A DNA stretch of 64,000 bases from Pseudomonadota bacterium (GTDB lineage: Bacteria; Myxococcota; Myxococcia; Myxococcales; Myxococcaceae): NCBI GenBank assembly GCA_023423535.1, contig JAFAFL010000146.1, forward strand, positions 1-64,000, given 5' to 3'. Within the stretch, counting starts at the first letter, position 1, and every line of letters starts with the position of its first letter. Position numbers and translations under genes: made by a program. This document shows, one piece after another, positions 45,150-53,407 of the stretch. A model generated the notes under the pieces. That model was given only the letters and a program-made list of their open reading frames with translations, ran no database searches and was not told the DNA's origin.

Positions 45150-45869
45150 CTACCCCTCCGAGCCACGCGAGACGATCTCGTTGACGCTCATCTGGCAGCG
45201 CTCGAGGAACCCCAGCCGCTCGTCGAGCAGCCCGTTGAGGTAGTTGCTGATCGGCCCCGCCACGCCCGCGCCGAACGCCACGCCGTAGAGCGCCGCCAGC
45301 AGCGCCAGGGACATCGCCGCGCCGATGTTCAGGTTGTCCGAGTTCATCGACCGGAAGAGCTGCACCATGCCGGTGATGGTGCCGACCATGCCGAACGCGG
45401 GTCCCAGCTTGGAGAGCATCTCCCAGTTGTGGATCGCCGGCTGCCAGGTGCCGATCTCCTCGTGGCGCAGCTCGGTGAAGGCCTTGGCGGACGCCGCCTC
45501 GGGGGCGCGGCTGAGGATGAGCTCCGCCATCTTCTTCACCGCCACCGACTGGCTCTTCTCCGCGACGCCCACCGCCTGAGCGCGCTTGCCCTCGCGCCAG
45601 AGGTTGAAGACCTCCTCGCGCTCCTTCTCCATCGCCTCGGTCCGGCGGCCGAAGAAGCGCAGGCCGGGAATCAGCTCGCGCAGCGAGAGGAAGGTGCGCA
45701 GCGTCGTCCGCGTCGAAGAGCTGACGAGCACCGCCGCGAGCGAGCCGACGAGCACCATCACCATCGCGTGCGAGTCGAACGCGGAGATCGCCTTTGCGTG
45801 ATCCGCGGAGCGGTCCGCGAACCCGTACCAGACGACGAATGCCAACAACGCCAAGCCGATGATCTGCAT
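45150..45869 (-). CDS. MotA/TolQ/ExbB-type stator channel protein
   Basis: A 239-residue inner-membrane protein with four hydrophobic segments and the MotA core GPAFGMVGTITGMVQLFRSM, then IGAAMSLALLAALYGVAFGA and GPISNYL. A cytoplasmic loop of about 90 residues between helices 2 and 3 (RRTEAMEKEREEVFNLWREG) corresponds to the part of MotA that touches FliG. Length is closer to MotA than to TolQ/ExbB. Three bases separate it from the MotB-like gene and seven from the TPR lipoprotein. Confidence 0.9.
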   Translation of the reverse strand: MQIIGLALLAFVVWYGFADRSADHAKAISAFDSHAMVMVLVGSLAAVLVSSSTRTTLRTFLSLRELIPGLRFFGRRTEAMEKEREEVFNLWREGKRAQAVGVAEKSQSVAVKKMAELILSRAPEAASAKAFTELRHEEIGTWQPAIHNWEMLSKLGPAFGMVGTITGMVQLFRSMNSDNLNIGAAMSLALLAALYGVAFGAGVAGPISNYLNGLLDERLGFLERCQMSVNEIVSRGSEG

Positions 45870-45876
45870 GTGTGCG

Positions 45877-46524
45877 CTACCTCTGCTGCTTCTGGAGCTC
45901 CTCGAGCTTCTTGCGAACGCTCGGGTCACTCTCGATGGCTTCGACCTGCTCGTAGATCTGGATGGCCTTGTCGCGCTCTCCCATCATCAGGAGGAGCGAC
46001 GCCTTGGCGCGGAGGAACTCGGGGTGGGCGGGATACCGATGCAGCACCGTCTCCGACCACTCGAGCGCGAGGTGGTAGTTCGCCTCCTTCAGCGCGTCCT
46101 GCATCAGCGCGCGCGCCCGGACGATGCTCACCTCCGGCGCGCCCTCGTTGATGCGCAGCCCGCGCGCCCGGTACGCCTCCACCAGCGACGTGTCCGCGAG
46201 GCCCGGCGGCGGCGGCACCACACGGCTCGCGGCCACGGTCTTCACGTCCCCGCTGCCCGCGCCGTGCTCGATGACGATCCGCTGCCCGCTGGCGAGCACC
46301 GGCACGTCCACCTCGGTGATGAGGTTGCCGTCGTTCCAGCGGACCTTCATCACCGTGGTCGAGCCATACGCGAACGGACGAGTCGCGTTTCCCTCCTCCT
46401 GCAGCGCGGTGTGCTTCTGCGGGGGCGGCTCGACGAGGTAGTAGGTGTAGTTCCGCTGCGCGCAGGCGGTCGCAAAGAAGGAGACCGCGAGGGCCGCGGT
46501 CAGAAGGGGAAGCGGACGGCTCAT
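45877..46524 (-). CDS. TPR lipoprotein of the motor-like operon
   Basis: A 215-residue lipoprotein: signal and lipobox FATAC (Cys near 21), a beta-rich N-terminal domain (TTVMKVRWNDGNLITEVDVP) and C-terminal TPR-type helices (ALKEANYHLALEWSETVLHR, PEFLRAKASLLLMMGERDKA). It is probably attached to a membrane facing the periplasm, where TPRs hold partner proteins. Overlaps the upstream stop by four bases. Confidence 0.82.
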   Translation of the reverse strand: MSRPLPLLTAALAVSFFATACAQRNYTYYLVEPPPQKHTALQEEGNATRPFAYGSTTVMKVRWNDGNLITEVDVPVLASGQRIVIEHGAGSGDVKTVAASRVVPPPPGLADTSLVEAYRARGLRINEGAPEVSIVRARALMQDALKEANYHLALEWSETVLHRYPAHPEFLRAKASLLLMMGERDKAIQIYEQVEAIESDPSVRKKLEELQKQQR

Positions 46525-47501
46525 GGCAGCACCGGCAGCAGGTGGAAGTTCATCAAGGTGAAGCCCACCCCGATCCGCCCGTTGGTCGAAGCGGAGAAGG
46601 TGATGCCGTAGTTCGTGGTGGAGATGGGGACGCGCACCATGAAGACGCCGGTGAGGAGCGGGTCGAGCACCGCGGTGTTCTCGCCGGTGACCGACTGCAC
46701 GAGCGCGGTGGGCACGCTCATGATCAGCTTCCCGCCGACCATGATGTTCATCGCCCGCGGAATGACGCGGTAGTACGCGCCGCCGATCCCGAAGACCGGA
46801 TCCCAACCCGAGACCGTCACGCCCGACAGGTTCGCGTTGGTGTCGCCCCACTGCTCGACCCAGTCGAGCGAGAAGTGCTGGCCCGGATAGACGGTGAAGT
46901 CGATGAACGTGTGCGTGAGCGAGTCCCCGCGCGCGCGCCGCTCCAGCTCACGCGTCAGCGAGAAGTTCCGCTTCGACCTCGCCATCGCGCGCAGCCCCGG
47001 ATCGAAGTTGTCCGCGAGCACGATCCGGCTGTTGCGCAGATCGATCATCCGGAACGACACGCCGTCGGAGGTCTCGTCGATCCAGATCGCGCTCTTCGCC
47101 GGCGGCGCCTTGCCTCTCGCGTCCTCGTCGAAGCGCACGATCTCCGGCACGCCGATGCCGGTGGTCATCTGCTCCATCCGGCCGTCCTGCACGTACAGCC
47201 GCGGCGACATGCAGGCCTCGCACGCGCGCAGCGACGCGTTGCCGAACACGCGGGCCAGCGCCGCCACGGCCGCATTCGGGTACCAGTTGCGGGTCTCCTC
47301 GAAGGCCGGCATCGCGGAGACGACCATCACCGGCATCAGCTCCTGCACCGCGAAGCCGCCCTCCTCCAACCGGAGCTGGAGCGTCTCCTCCAGGCGCGCG
47401 AGCGCATCCCGGGTGTTCTCCCGCTGAGCGAACGCAACCGAAGGCGCGAAGAGCACGCCCGCGACCGAAGCGATGAGCGCGAGCGACAGCCAGTGACGCA
47501 A
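46521..47501 (-). CDS. Exported CxxC-domain/beta-barrel-like protein (second copy)
   Basis: A 326-residue exported protein: RHWLSLALIASVAGVLFAPS signal, a domain of about 150 residues with RACEACMSPRLYVQDG and a beta pattern (AIWIDETSDGVSFRMIDLRN) like CsgG/FlgO-type assembly lipoproteins. The C-terminal half is rich in beta-strands (GVGFTLMNFHLLPVLP end). The layout repeats that of the gene just upstream (47504), so the two look like old duplicates. The TTG at 47501, two bases after the preceding stop, gives the best signal peptide; a TTG at 47513 is another option. Confidence 0.75.
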   Translation of the reverse strand: MRHWLSLALIASVAGVLFAPSVAFAQRENTRDALARLEETLQLRLEEGGFAVQELMPVMVVSAMPAFEETRNWYPNAAVAALARVFGNASLRACEACMSPRLYVQDGRMEQMTTGIGVPEIVRFDEDARGKAPPAKSAIWIDETSDGVSFRMIDLRNSRIVLADNFDPGLRAMARSKRNFSLTRELERRARGDSLTHTFIDFTVYPGQHFSLDWVEQWGDTNANLSGVTVSGWDPVFGIGGAYYRVIPRAMNIMVGGKLIMSVPTALVQSVTGENTAVLDPLLTGVFMVRVPISTTNYGITFSASTNGRIGVGFTLMNFHLLPVLP

Positions 47502-47503
47502 GC

Positions 47504-48706
47504 TCAGAAGCAAAACGACACCTCCGCGCCGAGCGACTGGAACTGCACGAAGCCGAAGTCGAGGTAGTCGCCGATGCCCTGCGCGTTGCCCAGGCCCGGC
47601 AAGTTCTCCAGATAGAAGCTGACGCCGATGCGGTTCTTCACGCGCAGCTCCGCTCCGAGCTGCAGCGCCGCGAACGTCGAGTGGAAGTCCGCGCGCCCCG
47701 CGTTGTTGACGATGTCCACCATGTTGGGGAGCTGCCCCTGCTTGAAGGTGCGCGCGCCCTGGCCGTGGATGGAGATGACGTTGAGGCCGGCGAACCCGTA
47801 GAGGTCGGGGCGCGTGAGCGAGACCGTGCTTCCGGTGAGCAGCCTCGAGATGCGCGCGCCCGCGAGCCAACCGGTGTGCACCTGCGGCGTCCAGGTCCCG
47901 CCCAGATGCGCGCTGGCCGTCCATGCGCGGGCCTGCGTGAGCGCTGCCTCGGCGCCGATCTGCAGCCACACGTACGGAGCGGTGGCGACCGGGGAAGAGC
48001 CCTCCTCCGGCTCCGCGTACATGCGAACGCCGACCTTCAGCGGAACGAGGAAGAGCCCGCGCTTCTCCAGCGCGTCCATGTACTCCTGCCGGGCCTCCGT
48101 GGCGCTCTTCAGCCGCTCCGGCGTGCGCAGAAGCGCCGGCGAAGACGTAGAGGTGGTGAGCGTGCGCGCATAGACGATGGGGAGCGCCGGCTGCAGCTCG
48201 GTGATCCGCGCGCGGAGCACGAGCGACGATCCCTCCGCCTCGAAGTCGAGAAACAGCGCGTGCTTGCTGCCGGAGAGTCCGCCGAGCTTCTCCAGCGCCT
48301 CGGGGTTGTCCACGCCGCGCGAGACGACGGTGCCCTTCGCGCCGGCCTGCACCACGATCGACGTGCACTGCGGACAGTGCGCGAGCTGCACGTTGCCCTT
48401 GCGGTTGTTCGTCACCAGCGCGGCGAAGTGGTTCTCGATCAGCGCATCGAGCCCGCTGCCGAAGCCGACCGGCGACGTCACGTCCGCGAGCACCACCGGC
48501 GTCTCGACGGGGAACGGCGGCTTCTGGGTCCACGCATAGACGAGCTCGTCGAGGAGGTCGTACGCCTGCAGCTGGATCTGCGACGCGATCTGGCCTCGGA
48601 GCTGCTCCATCTGTGCGCGCTGCAGCTCACGCACCGAGGGCGCCTGCGCGTACGACGACGACGCTCCGAGAAGAACGAACCCGACCGCGGCAATGAGCTG
48701 GCCCAT
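47504..48706 (-). CDS. Exported CxxC-domain/beta-barrel-like protein (first copy)
   Basis: A 400-residue exported protein: GQLIAAVGFVLLGASSSYAQ signal, an amphipathic helix, then a domain with QLAHCPQCTSIVVQAG and strands (KHALFLDFEAEGSSLVLRAR, PIVYARTLTTS) similar in pattern to the CsgG/FlgO fold. From about residue 230 a barrel-like half follows (WTASAHLGGTWTPQVHTG, AELRVKNRIGVSFYLE), ending in EVSFCF. It may be an outer-membrane component. It starts two bases after the upstream stop. Confidence 0.75.
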   Translation of the reverse strand: MGQLIAAVGFVLLGASSSYAQAPSVRELQRAQMEQLRGQIASQIQLQAYDLLDELVYAWTQKPPFPVETPVVLADVTSPVGFGSGLDALIENHFAALVTNNRKGNVQLAHCPQCTSIVVQAGAKGTVVSRGVDNPEALEKLGGLSGSKHALFLDFEAEGSSLVLRARITELQPALPIVYARTLTTSTSSPALLRTPERLKSATEARQEYMDALEKRGLFLVPLKVGVRMYAEPEEGSSPVATAPYVWLQIGAEAALTQARAWTASAHLGGTWTPQVHTGWLAGARISRLLTGSTVSLTRPDLYGFAGLNVISIHGQGARTFKQGQLPNMVDIVNNAGRADFHSTFAALQLGAELRVKNRIGVSFYLENLPGLGNAQGIGDYLDFGFVQFQSLGAEVSFCF

Positions 48707-48708
48707 TC

Positions 48709-49353
48709 TCACTGCAGCCACCTCCACTGCCCGCCCATGCACACGCCGGCGTGCAGCTGGGTCTCGCGCGGATCGACGAGCATGATCCCGAGGAACGCCT
48801 CCTTCTCCCCGAGCGACTGCTGATCGAAGTACCGCTTGCAGGCGATCCGGTACGCATCCTGCGGCGGCATCCCGCGCAGCACCGCCAGGTCCCCGGCGGC
48901 GAGCATCGGCACCCGATCCGAGACGCGCCTGCCCTTCTCGGCCAGCTCGGTGCGCGCCGCGATGCTGATCTTCTGCGCCACCAGCGAGTCCGGGTAGAAC
49001 GCATCGACGTGCCAGGTGAGGTCGCTTCCGTCTGCCAATGCCCCGGCGCTCTCCGCGATCTCGCCCACCGATCTGCGCAGCGAGGAGAGGATGAGCTCGT
49101 CCCGCGCAGAGCGCTCACCCCAGCGCACGTAACGCTGCCGGCACGCGAGCGCCTCGACGCGCTGATCGATCACCCGCGCCGGCGTGGGCCGGACCTGTCC
49201 CGGATAGAGTTCTTGCGCGCGCTGATGCGTGAGCCGCTCGCACTCCATGTTCCGCGCGTCGGCCTTGTTCACGAACATCGCGTGCGACGGATCGAACGCG
49301 CGCTCGGCGACGACGAGCGACGGCATGAGCAGCAGCACGAGCATCGTCTCCAT
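48709..49353 (-). CDS. Exported cysteine-containing protein of the motor-like operon
   Basis: A 214-residue protein with a short hydrophobic leader (METMLVLLLMPSLVVA) and a helical, charged body with several cysteines (NMECERL, LACRQRY, IACKRYF, AGVCMGG). Predicted periplasmic. No family recognised. Three bases follow the lipoprotein stop and two precede the next start, consistent with one polycistronic mRNA. Confidence 0.72.
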   Translation of the reverse strand: METMLVLLLMPSLVVAERAFDPSHAMFVNKADARNMECERLTHQRAQELYPGQVRPTPARVIDQRVEALACRQRYVRWGERSARDELILSSLRRSVGEIAESAGALADGSDLTWHVDAFYPDSLVAQKISIAARTELAEKGRRVSDRVPMLAAGDLAVLRGMPPQDAYRIACKRYFDQQSLGEKEAFLGIMLVDPRETQLHAGVCMGGQWRWLQ

Positions 49354-49356
49354 GCG

Positions 49357-50193
49357 CTACTTCTCCTCCGAGCCGGAGAGGACGGAGCGTGCCGGCTGCG
49401 CTGCGGGCTGTCCCTGGACGGAGCCGCCGCTGAGCGTGGGTGCCGGAATGGGCGCGGGCGCAGGCGTGCCGGGAACGAGCGGCCGCTGCCCGGGGCCGTT
49501 GGGGCCGTTGGGGGCATCGAACTCGCGCAGCACGCGCTGGCGGACGTGGGCGTTGAGGGCGAGCTGGCTGAGCTGTCCGTAGAAGTCCCTGGAGAAATCC
49601 TTCTTCGGCGCGTCGCCGGTGATGCGGTCCTCCTTCTTGCGGACCGTGTAATCCGCGAGCGCGTTGACGGCCCAGACGCCGAAGCCGAAGTACTCGACGA
49701 AGCGGCCCTGCATCGTCTCCTGCACGAGGAGCGTGCCCTCGCGGTCGCGGATGGTGACGTCCTGCGCGAGGGTGTACTCCTGCACCATCGGGACGAGGGT
49801 GAGCGTGAGGTAGGTGAGGATGACGAGCGCGCCGCCGTCGTGCTGGTTCACCATGCGCGAGCGCAGGTCCATCACGAGGTCGGGGTTCTCGCCCTCTTCG
49901 CGCGGATTGGCGCCGCGGTTGGGGCGGGGGATCTCGACCTCGACCTGAGCGCCCTGGTTCCTGAAGTTCGAAGAGACCGACCTGCACAGCTTCACCGCGT
50001 CGGAGGCGGTGAGGTTCTCGCTCGGGTGGCAGCGCACGAGGAGCTTGAGGCCCTCGAAGTTCGCGAGCTGCGTGTCCACCACGACGGGCCGCTGGAGCGA
50101 GGAGAGCGGTTGATAGACGGTGGTGTAGCAGCCGGTGGAGAGCGCGCCCGCGAGCAGCACGGCGACGAGCGCTGTGAGCCCACGTGGGCGCAT
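49357..50193 (-). CDS. Lipoprotein, first gene of the motor-like operon
   Basis: A 278-residue lipoprotein (LAGALSTGC lipobox near residue 22). Its domain of about 180 residues includes FEGLKLLVRCHPSENLTASD, DLVMDLRSRMV and a hydrophobic stretch ALVILTYLTLTLVPM. A Pro/Gly/Ala-rich tail (from about 235) follows. No family recognised. It is the promoter-proximal gene; 319 bases separate it from the divergent toxin-antitoxin genes. Confidence 0.75.
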   Translation of the reverse strand: MRPRGLTALVAVLLAGALSTGCYTTVYQPLSSLQRPVVVDTQLANFEGLKLLVRCHPSENLTASDAVKLCRSVSSNFRNQGAQVEVEIPRPNRGANPREEGENPDLVMDLRSRMVNQHDGGALVILTYLTLTLVPMVQEYTLAQDVTIRDREGTLLVQETMQGRFVEYFGFGVWAVNALADYTVRKKEDRITGDAPKKDFSRDFYGQLSQLALNAHVRQRVLREFDAPNGPNGPGQRPLVPGTPAPAPIPAPTLSGGSVQGQPAAQPARSVLSGSEEK

Positions 50194-50512
50194 GGCTCCG
50201 CCCCCCTGCGGATGTCTCGTGACCGTCATCGAGCGCCGCCCGGCTGCAACGGACATGCCCCACCCGCCCGCACAGCGAAGTGCCCGGAGCCGTTGGGAAA
50301 AATCCCTGACAGGCGTGTCATGTTCGGAAGCATGAAGTCGAGGGGAGGTGTATCCGGCCAGAACGCGGCGAGTCTACTCCCCCGCCAGTAACATTCCCTG
50401 TTACGGGCCCGTAACCTGCCGAATTGACTGGAGGGCGAGCGGGCGCGAGCTTGCTGGCGGATCCTGCCACTCGGCATTATCTTATGTGTCAGATGGCAGC
50501 GAAGGAGCGACC
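50194..50512. promoter_or_regulatory. Divergent control region, motor-like operon and toxin-antitoxin
   Basis: The 319-base gap holds the upstream sequences of two divergent units. The only clear site is the perfect palindrome GTTACGGGCCCGTAAC (50400-50415), about 100 bases before the antitoxin start. The inverted pair GTAAC (50388-50392) / GTTAC (50400-50404) overlaps it. This is a likely autoregulatory operator of the antitoxin. I see no convincing sigma-70 or sigma-54 promoter toward 50193. Confidence 0.55.
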
Positions 50513-50950
50513 GTGGAAGATCTCCGAACTGTACAGATGCTGCTCGGCGGGCCTCGAGCGATCGGAGGCGAGCTGCGAACGCCGCTCGACCTGGTGGATC
50601 GAGTTCGCGAAGGCCTGCTGCCCATTACGATCGAGAACCTCGCGACCAGGCTGGACATGAAGGCCGATGAGCTGGGCGCGGTGGCGGGTGTACCTGTTCG
50701 GACGAGGCACCGGCGGAAGACCGCCAACGAGCGGCTTAAGCCGAGTGAATCGGAAGGCGTGCTGCGAATCGCCCGCATCGCCGGACGCGCAACCGAGGTG
50801 TTGGGGGACCTCGAGGCGGCGCACCAATGGCTGCGGACGCCGGTTCCCGCGCTGGGCGGTGTCACGCCACTGAGCTTGCTGGACACGGAACCGGGCGCAG
50901 CGCTGGTCAGCGACGCGCTCGGTCGCCTCGAGTACGGGGTGTTCAGCTGA
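50513..50950 (+). CDS. Xre/ParS-type antitoxin (DUF2384)
   Basis: A 145-residue protein of the Xre/MbcA/ParS antitoxin type: an N-terminal HTH-like part (LPITIENLATRLDMKADEL) and the DUF2384 C-domain (RIARIAGRATEVLGDLEAAH, WLRTPVPALGGVTPLSLLDT, GAALVSDALGRLEYGV). It neutralises the RES toxin and binds the operator. The GTG at 50513 follows AAGGAG. Earlier in-frame starts run through the palindrome and are unlikely. Confidence 0.9.
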   Translation: MEDLRTVQMLLGGPRAIGGELRTPLDLVDRVREGLLPITIENLATRLDMKADELGAVAGVPVRTRHRRKTANERLKPSESEGVLRIARIAGRATEVLGDLEAAHQWLRTPVPALGGVTPLSLLDTEPGAALVSDALGRLEYGVFS

Positions 50951-51426
50951 TCCGACTCCACCGGCTGGTTCAGGCAAGGTGGGCCGCGAGTGCCTTCGAC
51001 GGCGAAGGCGCGAGGCTTTTCGGCGGACGCTGGAACAGCAAGGGGACGCGGTTGGTGTACGTGTCGCAGTCGCTGTCGCTCGCGGCGTTGGAGACGCTGG
51101 TGCACGCTCCGCCTGCGTTGCTGAGGACGCCGTGGGTCGCCGTGAGCGCAGACGTTCCGGAGGAGCTCGTCGAACCGTTGGATCGCTCCGCGCTTCCTCC
51201 CGATTGGAACGCGTTCCCGGGCCCTCAGGAGGTGCAGCGGCACGGGGACGAGTGGGCGAGGTCCCTCTCCAGGGCGGTGCTCGAAGTGCCCTCCGCAGTG
51301 ATTCCCTCGGAGAGCAACTACCTCCTCAATCCGCTGCACCCCGACTTCGCGCGCGTCGTCGTTGCGAAGAAATTCCTCCCATTCACCTTCGACCGGCGAC
51401 TGGGGACGTCCGCCGGTAGGTCTTGA
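50947..51426 (+). CDS. RES-domain toxin (NAD+-degrading type)
   Basis: A protein of about 159 residues with the RES signature: RLVQARWAASAFDGEGARLF, GGRWNSKG, VYVSQSLSLAALETLVH. Conserved Arg, Tyr and Glu of this family form an NAD+-consuming active site. The frame has no ATG, GTG or TTG at its start. The best start is a CTG at 50947 that overlaps the antitoxin stop (CTGA), which would couple the two at low efficiency. Homologues deplete NAD+ when free of antitoxin. Confidence 0.87.
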   Translation: MIRLHRLVQARWAASAFDGEGARLFGGRWNSKGTRLVYVSQSLSLAALETLVHAPPALLRTPWVAVSADVPEELVEPLDRSALPPDWNAFPGPQEVQRHGDEWARSLSRAVLEVPSAVIPSESNYLLNPLHPDFARVVVAKKFLPFTFDRRLGTSAGRS

Positions 51427-51438
51427 AGCGAGGCCGGG

Positions 51439-51966
51439 TCAAGGCGCGGCGTCTGCGTCTGCGTCGCTGCGTGGCTCTTCATCCGGGTCCGGGATGAAGT
51501 CCACGGCGATCATCTCCCCGACGCGCTCGAGGGCATCGCTCCTCGTGCCACGCCAGGCGAGAAAGACGACCTGCTTGAGGAGCGGCCCGTTCTGGATGGA
51601 GAGCCCGGCCTCCTGCGCGAAGGCCTTGAGCGACTCGATCCGCGCCTTGCCCTCTTCCAGCGAGAGCGAGCCGTCCTCGACCGAGCGGAGGACGAGGCAG
51701 CGGAAGCTGCGGCAGGTCTTCGGGCGGCTGTCGTACACGGTGCAGCACTTGCCCTCGAGCGCGCCGCACGGCTGACGAAGGACCGGCTTCTTCTCGCTGT
51801 CGGTGCCGAGGATCACCCGCGTGCCGCGCAGCCGTTCGGCCTCCTCCGCGGTGACGGGCGCGTGGTCGAAGAGCGTGCCGTCACAGCAGAGGCCGCAGCT
51901 CAGACACAGCGAGGTGGAGGGCGAGGCGTCACTCACGTCCGCACCATACGCGCCTCGCATTCGCAA
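51439..51966 (-). CDS. YkgJ-family cysteine-cluster protein
   Basis: A protein of about 175 residues with the YkgJ/UPF0153 Cys pattern: LCLSCGLCCDGTLFD, QPCGALEGKCCTVYDSRPKTC and RSFRCLV. These Cys bind a metal (Zn or Fe-S type). Function unknown. A GTG at 51936 (before SDASPS) is an alternative start and would drop the first ten residues. Convergent with the RES toxin gene. Confidence 0.85.
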   Translation of the reverse strand: MRMRGAYGADVSDASPSTSLCLSCGLCCDGTLFDHAPVTAEEAERLRGTRVILGTDSEKKPVLRQPCGALEGKCCTVYDSRPKTCRSFRCLVLRSVEDGSLSLEEGKARIESLKAFAQEAGLSIQNGPLLKQVVFLAWRGTRSDALERVGEMIAVDFIPDPDEEPRSDADADAAP

Positions 51967-51993
51967 CGCCGCGACGCCCGGCTGACTGGAGAG

Positions 51994-53334
51994 CTACGGC
52001 GCGCGGGCACGCGTCCTGGCGCCGTTGCTCGCACTGGAGCGCGTGGCCCTTGCCTTCACAGCCGGCGCGCCCTGCCGAGCGAGGTGCTGCACCGTTGCAT
52101 CGACGGTGGCGATGAACGCGCGCACCGACTGATCGAGCGCGGGCTCGGGCGTGTCCTCGATGCGCGTGTGCGAGACCCCGGGCGAGGACTGGGCGAAGAC
52201 CATGGCGGTGGGGACGACCGCGGCCATCTCCGCCGCGTCATGCAGCGGGCCCGACGGAAGCTCCGGGGCGCTGCCGGTGACGTCCTTCACCGCGCGGCGA
52301 ACGAAGCCGGTGAGGGTCTCGTCGAAGATGCGGGGCGTGATGGTGAGGAGCGGGCTCCACTCGCACTTCACGCGGAACTCCTTCGCCGCTGCATTGGCCG
52401 CCCGCTTCACGCCGGCGAGCAGCTTCGCGAGCACCTGCGCATCGAGCGCCCTGAGATCGATGGAGATCTCCGCCTTGCCGGGGACCGCCGTGACGAAGTT
52501 CGGCTCGACCTTCACCACGCCGCAGGTGGCGACGACGCGGGTCCTCGGCGTCTTGCCGGAGAGCCGGGTGGCGAGGTCGTTGGCCTCGAGCGCAAACCGG
52601 GCCGCCGCAAGAAACGCGTCCTGCCGCAGATGGAGCGGGGCCGCGCCAGAGTGGGCCGCCTGACCGACGAATCGCAGCTGGTGACGCTCGACGCCCATCG
52701 TCCCGAGCACCACGCCGACGGGCTTCTTCATCGACTGCAGCACCGGCCCCTGCTCGATGTGCAGCTCGAGGTAAGCCTTCGCCCCGAGCCGGTCGAACTC
52801 GGCCCTCGCGCGCTTCATCCCGTTGAGGGTGACGCCGTTCTCCTCGAGCGCCGCCGGCAGCGCGACGCCCTGCCGGTCCACCAGGTGCGCGAGCTCCTTG
52901 TGCGGATCGAGCGAGCCCGCCGAAGCCGCCGAGCCCGTCAGACTCCTGCCGAACCGAGCGCCCTCCTCGTCCGCCCAGTCCACGAGATGCAGCGTGATCG
53001 GCGGCGGCGTCCCCTTCTCCTTGTACACGCGCAGCACCTCGAGCCCCGCGAGCACGCCGAGACACCCATCCAGCCACCCGCCCCCCGGCACCGAGTCCAG
53101 GTGACTCCCAATCACGATGCTCTGATGGGACGCCCCCGGCAGAGTGGCCCAGAGATTCCCCGCCCCATCGCGCGTCGTGTCCAGCCCGAGCTCCGTCCGG
53201 GCCTTGCCCGCGAACCACTCCCGCGCCTTCCGCCAGGTTGGCCCCCACGCCACCCGCTGCGCCCCACGGTCATCCGAAGTGAGCGCCGCCAACTCCTTGA
53301 GGTCCGAAATCACGCGCCGGGAGGAAGGGTTCAT
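51994..53334 (-). CDS. M20-family amidase (allantoate/N-carbamoyl-amino-acid hydrolase type)
   Basis: A 446-residue zinc hydrolase with GSHLDSVPGGGWLDGCLGV (metal His, Asp), VDWADEEGARFGRSLTGS (Glu), ELHIEQGPVL (His) and the dimerisation domain with QLRFVGQAAHSGAAPL. The late ELPSGPLHDAAEMA carries the last metal ligand His. The pattern fits allantoate amidohydrolase, ureidoglycolase and N-carbamoyl amino acid hydrolases, which split ureido or carbamoyl bonds. Start at ATG 53334. Confidence 0.9.
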   Translation of the reverse strand: MNPSSRRVISDLKELAALTSDDRGAQRVAWGPTWRKAREWFAGKARTELGLDTTRDGAGNLWATLPGASHQSIVIGSHLDSVPGGGWLDGCLGVLAGLEVLRVYKEKGTPPPITLHLVDWADEEGARFGRSLTGSAASAGSLDPHKELAHLVDRQGVALPAALEENGVTLNGMKRARAEFDRLGAKAYLELHIEQGPVLQSMKKPVGVVLGTMGVERHQLRFVGQAAHSGAAPLHLRQDAFLAAARFALEANDLATRLSGKTPRTRVVATCGVVKVEPNFVTAVPGKAEISIDLRALDAQVLAKLLAGVKRAANAAAKEFRVKCEWSPLLTITPRIFDETLTGFVRRAVKDVTGSAPELPSGPLHDAAEMAAVVPTAMVFAQSSPGVSHTRIEDTPEPALDQSVRAFIATVDATVQHLARQGAPAVKARATRSSASNGARTRARAP

Positions 53335-53407
53335 GGCTTCTGGATATCGCGTTCTCGCGTGCGTCAAAAAGGTGCGAGTTCTGGCTGCCACACCTTTTCC
53401 ACGTGAC

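Noticed and set aside
37123..50193. Assignment of the operon to the Agl/Glt gliding or Nfs sporulation machinery
   Set aside because: An AgmX-type domain, TPR lipoprotein and barrel-like proteins are shared in style, but the motor is MotA/MotB-like with a FliG-like partner, and no protein aligned by eye with a named Glt or Nfs component.
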